Source of the DNA: CAZNER01 sp964572065
GTDB lineage: Bacteria > Patescibacteriota > Dojkabacteria > JAHIVN01
DNA: 19,637 nt
Assembly (NCBI GenBank): GCA_964572065.1
Contig: CAZNER010000037.1
Location: 1-19,637 of the forward strand
Direction: 5' to 3'
In this document: piece after piece, positions 7,252-14,171 of the stretch
Layout: every line of letters begins with the position of its first letter
How positions within the stretch are numbered: position 1 is the first letter of the stretch
Made by a program: the position numbers and the translations under genes
Notes under the pieces: model-generated
Databases searched by the model: none
The model's input: the letters and a program-made list of their open reading frames with translations, nothing else
What the model was told of the DNA's origin: nothing

Positions 7252-7272
7252 TTACTTATAAATTTGACAGTA

Positions 7273-7278
7273 TATAAT
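7273..7278 (+). promoter_or_regulatory. -10 box for the structured RNA
   Basis: TATAAT is placed so that transcription would begin near 7285, ten bases before the closing stem of the RNA. A TTGACA at 7264-7269 is too close to act with it, and the region 17 bases upstream is not -35-like. Confidence 0.4.
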
Positions 7279-7282
7279 GAGT

Positions 7283-7415
7283 ATGTTATTCTATAAATGG
7301 TAGATGTTTGTTGAAAGACTAGAGTGTGAGGAAGGATGCTTTAGCCTGAATTTGATTAGTAATAATTAAATTTCGGTTCCTCAAATGTAGATAAATGTCT
7401 ACCATTTTTACAAAT
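7283..7415 (+). ncRNA. Unidentified structured RNA with terminator-like closing stem
   Basis: The fold is readable by eye. The outer stem 7295-7312 pairs with 7390-7407 (18 pairs, with some G-U) and is followed by a U-rich tail from 7405. A large internal loop separates it from TGAGGAA (7327-7333) pairing with TTCCTCA (7377-7383). An 11-base bulge (7334-7344) comes next, then 7345-7358 pairs with 7363-7376 under a GTAA tetraloop (7359-7362) of GNRA type. The U tract lies only on the plus-strand side, which fixes the strand. It does not match SRP RNA (no GGAA-capped helix 8), tmRNA, RNase P RNA or a riboswitch known to me. A 6S-like architecture (closing stem, central bubble, apical stem) is conceivable, but the RNA is short for that. 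It could also be an attenuator for the cupin gene, but that gene has its own promoter downstream. Confidence 0.6.
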
Positions 7416-7477
7416 CTTTTATCATCTCTTAATCCCTGATACCACGATATAAATTACCCCTAATACAATAGGAATAA

Positions 7478-7506
7478 TTGACAAAATAACATACGGAAAG
7501 TATAAT
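7478..7506 (+). promoter_or_regulatory. Perfect consensus sigma70 promoter
   Basis: TTGACA (7478-7483) and TATAAT (7501-7506) are both exact consensus and are separated by exactly 17 bases. Transcription would start near 7513, giving a leader of about 38 bases before the cupin gene at 7551. Confidence 0.75.
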
Positions 7507-7550
7507 AGTTTTTAACTTACAAATTACAAAGTTTTTTACAGGAATATGGA

Positions 7551-8312
7551 ATGATTAACTTACAAGACACTTCTGGTTTGCCCATCCTTTTAAATACTCA
7601 AGATAATTCTCTACAGCCTGCTGGTGAAATAGTTTTTAAACAAATTGAGAGAATAAAACTTGATAACTTACGACCAGTACTTTTAAACAAAACACTCCGC
7701 TACCCTATTAACATCTATACCGAGTATTGCGATATTCGCTTAAAGGATCATAAAAAAACATTTAAAGAAACAAAATTACACTACAATTTAATAGTCCTAC
7801 CTCCTGGACTTCTTGGTATAGAATACAACAAAACACATATATTTGCTCCTGATAAAGACCAGAATGAATTAACTTCAATTATAGACATAATACATGGTAG
7901 AGGTGCAGTCTTAGTACAAAAGATAAAAGAAAAAGATGAGTTAGATTTCGAAACCGAAGTAAGTTTTGCATCTATGTTTAAGGTTAAAAAGGGTAATCGA
8001 GTACCAATTCCACAAAGATATATGTATACATTTATTAATCCAGGAAGCTCTCCACTTGTTATTGGCAGATTATTTGAAGATGATGGAAAAATGGATTATA
8101 GATCCTTGAGAAAAGAACATGGGATGTCCTATTACTTAATTAGAAAAAATGCAAGACAAGAAGTTGTAAAAAACCCACATTATAAAGAAATTCCTAGATT
8201 AAAAAAGGTAAATGCTAAGGAATATTCACAAAAACACCGTTTAACTTCAGCAAAACCAATATATACACAACTAATAAGAAATACTGACAGATTCATAAAA
8301 ATACTAGTGTAG
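7551..8312 (+). CDS. Cupin-type phosphoglucose isomerase-like protein with degraded metal site
   Basis: The sequence aligns by eye along its length with archaeal cupin-type glucose-6-phosphate isomerase (cPGI). Shared segments are LIVLPPGLLGIEYNKTH at 80-96, HGRGAVLVQK at 115-124, FINPGSSPLVIGRLFEDDG at 161-179, MDYRSLRKEHG, and VVKNPHYKE at 205-213. That enzyme binds its metal through two His, one Glu and a third His. Here only the first His seems kept (H96). The second aligns with F98, the Glu with S109 and the last His with Y159. Isomerase activity is therefore doubtful, and the protein may be a non-metal sugar-phosphate binder or another cupin. At 253 residues it is longer than cPGI (about 190), with extra sequence at both ends. 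It is driven by a perfect consensus promoter. The fold assignment is mine by eye. Confidence 0.6.
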   Translation: MINLQDTSGLPILLNTQDNSLQPAGEIVFKQIERIKLDNLRPVLLNKTLRYPINIYTEYCDIRLKDHKKTFKETKLHYNLIVLPPGLLGIEYNKTHIFAPDKDQNELTSIIDIIHGRGAVLVQKIKEKDELDFETEVSFASMFKVKKGNRVPIPQRYMYTFINPGSSPLVIGRLFEDDGKMDYRSLRKEHGMSYYLIRKNARQEVVKNPHYKEIPRLKKVNAKEYSQKHRLTSAKPIYTQLIRNTDRFIKILV

Positions 8313-8324
8313 ATACCAATTTCA

Positions 8325-8333
8325 TGTTATAAT
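8325..8333 (+). promoter_or_regulatory. Extended -10 promoter for the T-box/ileS transcript
   Basis: TGTTATAAT gives an extended -10 (TG at 8325-8326, TATAAT at 8328-8333). The start would be near 8340, about 25 bases before Stem I of the T-box. The -35 region (8305-8310) is poor, as is common with extended -10 promoters. It begins right after the cupin gene ends at 8312. Confidence 0.55.
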
Positions 8334-8339
8334 TAACTT

Positions 8340-8585
8340 ACTAATCAAATATTAAAAAGCAATAAGTTCTGAGCATTATGCTATATCACAGAACGAGCTG
8401 AAGAAAGAAAGTTTTAAAAACAATTAGACTCTTCCGTGTAAGCCCGTTAAAGCTGGAATCCCTTAAACATAATTAGAGGGAAATAAGGGCAGATATTGTA
8501 AAATATTCTGCTAAAGACAAGTGGTACCGACTACAAAAGTCCTTGTTTTAATATCTAAAATGGTATTAAGACAAGGACTTTTTCA
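8340..8585 (+). promoter_or_regulatory. T-box riboswitch, isoleucine-specific, with transcription terminator
   Basis: This leader senses uncharged tRNA-Ile and controls ileS. Stem I is very short: GTTCTG (8366-8371) pairs with CAGAAC (8389-8394), AGCA (8372-8375) pairs with TGCT (8379-8382), and the 3' internal loop holds the specifier ATC at 8385-8387 followed by A. The Stem IIA/B motif CCGTTA is at 8444-8449. Stem III is 8489-8511. The antiterminator has arm ACAAG (8517-8521) pairing with CTTGT (8542-8546), the canonical seven-base bulge TGGTACC (8522-8528), and inner helix GAC/GTC. TGGT (8522-8525) would pair with a tRNA end ACCA, that is discriminator A, as in tRNA-Ile. The competing terminator is 8537-8555 pairing with 8562-8580, followed by a T run. 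Uncharged tRNA favours read-through into ileS. Confidence 0.93.
8537..8585 (+). terminator. T-box intrinsic terminator before ileS
   Basis: AAGTCCTTGT (8537-8546) pairs perfectly with ACAAGGACTT (8571-8580). The stem is extended inward by TTTAATATC against GGTATTAAG with G-U pairs, and the loop is about six bases. TTTTT spans 8579-8583. The 5' arm overlaps the 3' arm of the antiterminator, as required for a switch. Confidence 0.9.
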
Positions 8586-8615
8586 TTTTTATAATTTAAA
8601 TATAATTTAATAAAA

Positions 8616-11537
8616 ATGTTTAAAACAAAAACTTTTAAATCAATCTCTGAACGGGAAGATAAAACTACAAAATGGTGGAAAAAAAATAAAGTTTTTCAGA
8701 AATCTCAGGATAATCGTTCTGATGATAAAAGATTTTCTTTCTTAGACGGACCTCCATTTGTAACTGGGCTCCCACATTATGGTTCACTTCTTCCACGTAT
8801 GGCTAAAGACGTCATACCTAGGTACAAAACAATGAAAGGGTATAAAGTAAGACATGTATGGGGATGGGACTGCCATGGATTGCCAATTGAAGAAAAAACC
8901 GAAAAGAAAATCGGTTTAAAAAACAGAAGAGATATCGAAGAATATGGCATTAATAAATTCCTAAAGGAATGTAAAAAGTATGTAGAAGAGACATCAAGTG
9001 AATGGGAATGGTATGTAGATAAAATCGCCGAATGGGTTGATTTTAAAGGTGCATACAAAACAATGGAAAAAAATTATACGGAATCAGTCATATGGGTTTT
9101 CAAACAGTTATATGACAAAGGATTGGTTTATGAAGGAGTAAAAACACTTCTCTACTGTACTAGATGTGGCACCCCAGTCTCAAAATTTGAAATAGCTATG
9201 GATAACAGCTATACAGATATGCAGGATCCGGCAATAACTGTAGAATTCCCAATTACAACAAAAGGAGAATTTAAAAATGCTAGATTACTCGCATGGACTA
9301 CGACTCCATGGACTATGCCTTCAAATAGAGCATTAGTTGTTGATCCAAAGGAAACTTACATTGAGTTTAGTAGTAATGAAAAAGGTAAAGCTTATATAGC
9401 TGCAAAAAAGAGAATAAAAGAATTAATGGGAGATGATAAGTATAAAATAGTCCGAGAATTTAAGGGAAAAGAACTAATAGGTTTAAAATATGAAGCTCCT
9501 TATAATTATTTCCCCCCAAATGAGAATGATTTTAAAGTATATGAATATAAAGACATGGTAACAATGGATGAGGGCACAGGAATAGTCCACTCTGCCCCAG
9601 GATTTGGTGAAATAGATACTGAAATGGGAAAAGATTATAAACTAACAATTATGTTCTCAGTAGATGATGAAGGAAAATTTACCAAAGAAGTAAAAGACTT
9701 TAAAAAGAAATATGTAAAAGATGCTGATAAGGAAATAATAAAGGATCTATACGAAAAAGACATACTATTTAAATCCGAAACCATCACACACAGATATCCA
9801 TACTGCTATAGATGCCAGACTCCTTTAATTCAAAGAGCACAAAAAGGTTGGTTTATCAAGATACAAGACATGAAAGAAAGATTACTTAAACAAAATAAAA
9901 AAATTAACTGGGTACCTGACAAGTTAAGTAAAAGATTTATAAATACAATTAAAACTGCACCTGATTGGAACATATCAAGAACAAGATACTGGGCAACAGT
10001 AATGCCTATTTGGAAATGTGATAAATGTGGTGAATATGAGGTTTTTGGTTCAATAAAAGATATTGAAAACAGATCCGGACAAAAAGTAAAAAATTTACAT
10101 AGAGATGGAGTCGATCATATACAGTTTAAATGTAATAAGTGCAGCGGAATAATGTCCCGTATACCTGAAGTGTTAGATTGCTGGCTTGAATCTGGATCAA
10201 TGCCATATGGACAAATACATTATCCATTCGAAAATAAAGACCTATTCAAAAAAACTTTTCCAGCAGATTACATAATAGAATACATAGCACAGATTAGAGC
10301 TTGGTTTTATTATATGCATATAGTATCAAATGCATTATTGGAAAAAAATAGTTACAAAAATGTCGTAGTTACAGGTGTTATCTGGGGGACAGATGGAAGA
10401 AAGATGAGTAAACTTTTTAAAAATTTCCCTGACCCAAAAGAGACACTTGAAAAATACGGCGGAGACTCATTGAGACTATATTTCATGAGTAGCCCAATAA
10501 TGATGGGCGAAGATATGAATTTTAATGAAAAAGATCTAAGGTCACAAATATCTACAGTAATATTCCCGTTATTTAATAGTTTCAAATATTTAGTAACTTA
10601 TGCAAATTTAGCTAAGTGGGAACCAAGCCGAAAACATATTTGTCCAAAATCGAAAAACAAACTTGATTTATGGATTCTAACACGATTAAAACAATTCCAT
10701 AAAGAAATTGAATCAAATCTAAATAAGTACTTTATTCCACCTGCTGTTAGAGAAATAGCACCATTTTTGAATGATCTCTCAGCATGGTATATAAGAAGAA
10801 GCAGAGAACGTTTTGTTAATAGCGATAAAGATGCATTATCAACTCTTTACTATGTACTTGTACAAACAATTAAAATTACAGCACCAATAATACCATTCAT
10901 TACTGAAGAAATTTATCAAAGGTTAGTTGCTGATTTGGACAAAAATGCGAAACTATCTATACATATATGTGATTGGCCGGACAACGAAAAACTTACAAAG
11001 GAAGAGGTAATACTGCTTAAAGAGATGTCAGTCACCAGAGAGATAGCTTCACTTGGACAAACCGCAAGAGCTGAGTCTGCGATAAAGATACGTCAACCCT
11101 TAAATGAAATGATAATAAAAGCACCTAAAATTGAACCTTGGATGATGGATCTTCTAAAAGACGAATTAAATGTAAAATCTATAAAAACCGTTAAAAGTAT
11201 CAAGAATGGAAAAGATTGGAATACACAGGAGAATAAACAAAAGCAGGTAACCATTTCATTAAATACTAAAATCACAAACAAGTTAAAAAAAGAAGGTTTA
11301 ACTCGTGAATTAGTAAGAACAATCCAAAGTACACGTAAAAAGCTCGGATTCCAACAAAAGGACATTGTCGAAGTAACACTTGAAACAGAAAATAAAGAAT
11401 TTCAAAAAGTAATAAAGTCTGAGAATAAGGATTTATGTAAATTGACAAACAGTAAAAAAGTAAAATTAGGAGAAGCTGAAAGGGAAATTAAAGTTAACAA
11501 AGATTCAGTTAAAATAGGAATAAAAAAGATAAGTTAA
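8616..11537 (+). CDS. ileS: Isoleucyl-tRNA synthetase
   Basis: IleRS charges tRNA-Ile and edits valine. The class I signature region is FVTGLPHYGSLL: the HIGH motif reads H54-Y-G-S57, so the second His is replaced by Ser. WGWDCHGLPIE follows. The CP1 editing domain is marked by TTPWTMPSNRAL (from about 228) and DEGTGIVHSAPGFGE. KMSKS reads K-M-S-K-L at 596-600 within DGRKMSKLFKNFPDP, the form of the eukaryote-like IleRS type. CxxC pairs occur at 181/184, 397/400, 468/471 and 506/509. The C-terminal anticodon-binding and extension domains are present, and the 973-residue length is complete. No Shine-Dalgarno sequence precedes the ATG; the A/T-rich 30 bases after the T-box terminator may suffice. 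The T-box with an Ile specifier confirms amino-acid identity. Confidence 0.97.
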   Translation: MFKTKTFKSISEREDKTTKWWKKNKVFQKSQDNRSDDKRFSFLDGPPFVTGLPHYGSLLPRMAKDVIPRYKTMKGYKVRHVWGWDCHGLPIEEKTEKKIGLKNRRDIEEYGINKFLKECKKYVEETSSEWEWYVDKIAEWVDFKGAYKTMEKNYTESVIWVFKQLYDKGLVYEGVKTLLYCTRCGTPVSKFEIAMDNSYTDMQDPAITVEFPITTKGEFKNARLLAWTTTPWTMPSNRALVVDPKETYIEFSSNEKGKAYIAAKKRIKELMGDDKYKIVREFKGKELIGLKYEAPYNYFPPNENDFKVYEYKDMVTMDEGTGIVHSAPGFGEIDTEMGKDYKLTIMFSVDDEGKFTKEVKDFKKKYVKDADKEIIKDLYEKDILFKSETITHRYPYCYRCQTPLIQRAQKGWFIKIQDMKERLLKQNKKINWVPDKLSKRFINTIKTAPDWNISRTRYWATVMPIWKCDKCGEYEVFGSIKDIENRSGQKVKNLHRDGVDHIQFKCNKCSGIMSRIPEVLDCWLESGSMPYGQIHYPFENKDLFKKTFPADYIIEYIAQIRAWFYYMHIVSNALLEKNSYKNVVVTGVIWGTDGRKMSKLFKNFPDPKETLEKYGGDSLRLYFMSSPIMMGEDMNFNEKDLRSQISTVIFPLFNSFKYLVTYANLAKWEPSRKHICPKSKNKLDLWILTRLKQFHKEIESNLNKYFIPPAVREIAPFLNDLSAWYIRRSRERFVNSDKDALSTLYYVLVQTIKITAPIIPFITEEIYQRLVADLDKNAKLSIHICDWPDNEKLTKEEVILLKEMSVTREIASLGQTARAESAIKIRQPLNEMIIKAPKIEPWMMDLLKDELNVKSIKTVKSIKNGKDWNTQENKQKQVTISLNTKITNKLKKEGLTRELVRTIQSTRKKLGFQQKDIVEVTLETENKEFQKVIKSENKDLCKLTNSKKVKLGEAEREIKVNKDSVKIGIKKIS

Positions 11538-11861
11538 TATACTTAGGAAGTAGTATAATTATACCTATATCTTAGATAATACCACCGAATCTTCCTCTTT
11601 ATTATATGTAAGATTCTCTTCAACCTAAATTTTAATATTTTCCTCCTTTTTGGAACATACATTTTAATGTATTAATAAAATATATCTATATATAGATATA
11701 ACGTGAAAATCAATAAAAAGTAACATGGAAATATCAGATATAAGTTTTCAAAGATTAGTTACCTGACTTCTGATCCCTGATATCTGCCACTCTCTTTCAC
11801 AACAATTTCCAACTTTACTTTTTATCTGATAAAATAAGAAAATAATAAGAAACTCCTAATT
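11538..11861. other. Intergenic region between ileS and argS with AT-rich palindromes
   Basis: No gene of credible length is seen on either strand. There is an inverted repeat ATACATT/AATGTAT with a two-base loop (11657-11672) and a perfect 20-base palindrome at 11681-11700. ATATCAG (11731-11737) can pair with CTGATAT (11777-11783). No T-box or other known leader for argS was recognised. The argS promoter is uncertain; a TAAAAT at about 11833 has only a weak -35. Confidence 0.5.
11681..11700. repeat. Perfect 20-base palindrome
   Basis: The 20 bases equal their own reverse complement, centred between 11690 and 11691, and consist mostly of TA steps with one C-G pair per half. It could extrude or bind a dimeric protein, but chance is possible in sequence of this composition. 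Confidence 0.5.
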
Positions 11862-13667
11862 ATGGATAAAAGCACCAAATTAACTAAAAAACAAAAATTA
11901 GATACCAAAAGACTAAAAAGAATTTCGTCCTGCCCTACTCTAGATTATGTTAATAAATCACTTATCAAATATGAAATACAACGAATAATATACGAGGCAA
12001 CGAAAAAAGCAGGCTATCAAAACTTGAAAAAATCTGATATAAAAATCGAGCATCCTATGAATGAAAAATTCGGTGACTTCTCTACAAATATAGCACTTTT
12101 ACTTACCAAGAAATCAAAGAAATCTCTAGATAAAATCGCAGAGTCAATAATAAAAAATATTAAGATAAACAATATTATTCAAGATACTAAACAAACCAAT
12201 GGATTTATAAATATAAAATTAAAAAAAGAATGGCTTATAAATGAATTAAACAATGTACTTGTTGATAAAGAAAAATATGGAGGATATAAACAAGAAAAAC
12301 CAATTCATCTAATAGTTGAATTCGGACAACCCAATACCCATAAAATGCCTCACATTGGACACCTATTTTCATTTATAATAGGCGAAAGTTTATCACGAAT
12401 AACAAAGTTTATCGGATACGATGTATTTAAGGCAAATTATCAGGGTGATGTTGGACCGCATGTAGCAAAGTGTATCTGGGCACTAGAGAAATATAATCCG
12501 AAAACTCCTGAAAGTAATAAAGAAAAAGCATTACTTCTACAGGAAATGTACCAAAAAGGATCTTCTGAATATAAGGATAATAAAAAAAGTAAAGAAGAGA
12601 TTGATGACATAAATAAAATGATTTACGAAGAAAATCAAGATATTTTAAAATCATGGAAAAAAACAAGAGAATGGAGTATTAATTTTTATAAAGAATTCGA
12701 AGAAAAATTAGGGGTAAATTATGATAGATACTATTATGAATCCGAAGTAGCCAGCAAAGGTAAAAACATTGTTAAAAACAATATCGGTAATGTATTCACC
12801 AAAAGTAAAGGTGCAATAATCTTTAAAGGTAGCAAATATGGATTACACGACCGAGTATTTATTACAAAAAATGGAACTCCAACTTATGAAGCTAAGGATA
12901 TGGCTCTTCAACCAATGAAACATCAAGAATGGCCATTTGACAAAATGATTATTCTTACAGCTCATGAACAGAATGAATATTTTGGAGTTGTTTTCAAAGC
13001 ACTTGAAATACTTGATAAAAAATTCAAAGAGAAATTAATGCACTTAGGTTTTGGTATGATAAAATTAAAAAACGGTAAAATGTCATCAAGATTAGGAAAT
13101 ATCATAACAGGCATAAATCTTGTAGATCAGGGAATAGAAGCAGTACGAAAAATAATTGAAGATAAAAAATATTTATCTAAAAAAGAGAAAAATAATATCT
13201 CTGATAAGGTAGGTATTGCAGCAATAAAATATTCTCTTTTAAAGGGAAACCCGCTTCAGGATATTACTTTTGATTTTGATGCAAGTATTTCTTTTGATGG
13301 AAATTCAGGTCCTTATCTGCAATATACTTATACGCGTGCATACTCGATATTAAGAGGAATAAAACAGCCTATCGCCGTTCGCTTACCTCCCAACACGGAA
13401 CTCAATATGGAAGAAACGGCAATACTCAGAACACTTTATAGGTTTCCAGAAGTTATTGACGAATCTGCGAAAAATTTTGCCCCTAACCTACTCTGTTCAT
13501 ATTTGTTTGATCTTGCACAAAAATTCAATCTGTTTTATAAAAAACACCCCGTACTTAAAGCTGAAAACAAAAATAAGAGATCGAGAATAGCTATAACCTC
13601 AGCAACTGCACAAGTTATTAAGAATGGACTGAACCTGCTTGGCATTAAAGTGCTCGAGAAGATGTAA
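11862..13667 (+). CDS. argS: Arginyl-tRNA synthetase
   Basis: ArgRS charges tRNA-Arg and, unusually, needs the tRNA for activation. VEFGQPNTHKMPHIGHLFS contains the intact HIGH motif (H164 to H167). NYQGDVGPHVAK follows, as in the family. The KMSKS equivalent reads K-M-S-S-R at 406-410 within LKNGKMSSRLGNI. GPYLQYTYTRAYSILR and the C-terminal DALR anticodon-binding domain ending in LNLLGIKVLEKM are present. The first 33 residues are a Lys-rich extension (STKLTKKQKLDTKRLKR) before the usual N-terminal additional domain begins around YEIQRIIYEATKKAGYQ. No later in-frame ATG exists before that domain, so the extension is probably translated unless a non-ATG start is used. The total of 601 residues fits the family. 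No operon partner is seen: the gene stands between two long intergenic stretches. Confidence 0.96.
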   Translation: MDKSTKLTKKQKLDTKRLKRISSCPTLDYVNKSLIKYEIQRIIYEATKKAGYQNLKKSDIKIEHPMNEKFGDFSTNIALLLTKKSKKSLDKIAESIIKNIKINNIIQDTKQTNGFINIKLKKEWLINELNNVLVDKEKYGGYKQEKPIHLIVEFGQPNTHKMPHIGHLFSFIIGESLSRITKFIGYDVFKANYQGDVGPHVAKCIWALEKYNPKTPESNKEKALLLQEMYQKGSSEYKDNKKSKEEIDDINKMIYEENQDILKSWKKTREWSINFYKEFEEKLGVNYDRYYYESEVASKGKNIVKNNIGNVFTKSKGAIIFKGSKYGLHDRVFITKNGTPTYEAKDMALQPMKHQEWPFDKMIILTAHEQNEYFGVVFKALEILDKKFKEKLMHLGFGMIKLKNGKMSSRLGNIITGINLVDQGIEAVRKIIEDKKYLSKKEKNNISDKVGIAAIKYSLLKGNPLQDITFDFDASISFDGNSGPYLQYTYTRAYSILRGIKQPIAVRLPPNTELNMEETAILRTLYRFPEVIDESAKNFAPNLLCSYLFDLAQKFNLFYKKHPVLKAENKNKRSRIAITSATAQVIKNGLNLLGIKVLEKM

Positions 13668-13727
13668 GAGGCTCTCAGTTAATAGCCATAAGTAATAAAT
13701 AACATACTTCTCTTTTTATTCAATTTA

Positions 13728-13757
13728 TTGCTGTAAATCAATTACTTTTGGTATAAT
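13728..13757 (+). promoter_or_regulatory. Promoter directly before the interrupted small gene
   Basis: TTGCTG (13728-13733) and TATAAT (13752-13757) are 18 bases apart. Transcription would start near 13764, three bases before the ATG at 13767, so the message would be essentially leaderless. A second TATAAT (13763-13768) overlaps the ATG itself. Confidence 0.5.
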
Positions 13758-13766
13758 CATCTTATA

Positions 13767-14060
13767 ATGAGTCTTGAGATATTACACCCAAACATTGATA
13801 AAATATAAATTGATCAAGCTGAGAGAGAGATTTTAGGTGATAACTATATATCTTATCGTGCAAGTGATGGAAAGTCAGGTTTCGTAATTGAAGATATTAC
13901 TCCTAACCCTCATCAATATTCTCAAGATGCTGTTTATATGCTAATATGTGAATATGCATGGAAAGGACCTAATGATGCACACTTAGTTTTAAATGCACTA
14001 CTCGAATCTAATCTAGTAACTGAACATGCTGTTGAGTCTCATTATCCTAATATTCATTAA
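13767..14060 (+). pseudogene. Small gene with an in-frame TAA at codon 14, unknown function
   Basis: From ATG 13767 the frame reads MSLEILHPNIDKI, then TAA (13806-13808), then continues open for 83 codons to TAA at 14058-14060. The downstream part has balanced amino-acid use: SYRASDGKSGFVIED, then DAVYMLICEYAWKGPNDA, then LLESNLVTEHAVE. This is unlike random AT-rich sequence, so it was or is protein-coding. No in-frame ATG, GTG or TTG lies in the first 40 codons after the TAA. A promoter sits right before the ATG. I do not recognise the protein. Options are a recent nonsense mutation, an assembly or read error, a start at a rare codon such as ATT, or stop-codon read-through. TAA ends the neighbouring genes normally, so reassignment is unlikely. 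Confidence 0.6.
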
Positions 14061-14103
14061 TAACTCCCTACATATAAATGTATTAACCAAATTATTCAAT
14101 AAC

Positions 14104-14112
14104 TGCTATAAT
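14104..14112 (+). promoter_or_regulatory. Extended -10 promoter before the HAD-like gene
   Basis: TGCTATAAT combines TG (14104-14105) with a perfect TATAAT (14107-14112). The -35 region (14084-14089, TTAACC-like) is poor. The start near 14119 gives a leader of about 53 bases. Confidence 0.45.
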
Positions 14113-14171
14113 TCATTACTAATAATTATTAACCAAAACTTAAAGCTATAAGCGTACAGCGATAGACAAAC

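Noticed and set aside
7264..7278. TTGACA next to TATAAT as a promoter pair
   Set aside because: Only three bases separate them, far from the 16-18 needed. TATAAT is kept as a -10 box, TTGACA is not its -35.
7422..7510. Short hydrophobic frame on the minus strand (about 29 codons ending GIKR)
   Set aside because: No ATG or GTG start, no ribosome binding site, and it overlaps a consensus plus-strand promoter.
8590..8606. Two TATAAT boxes just before ileS as a T-box-independent promoter
   Set aside because: Both lie in pure A/T sequence right after the terminator, and any -35 would be inside the terminator stem without a match. Chance is the simpler reading.
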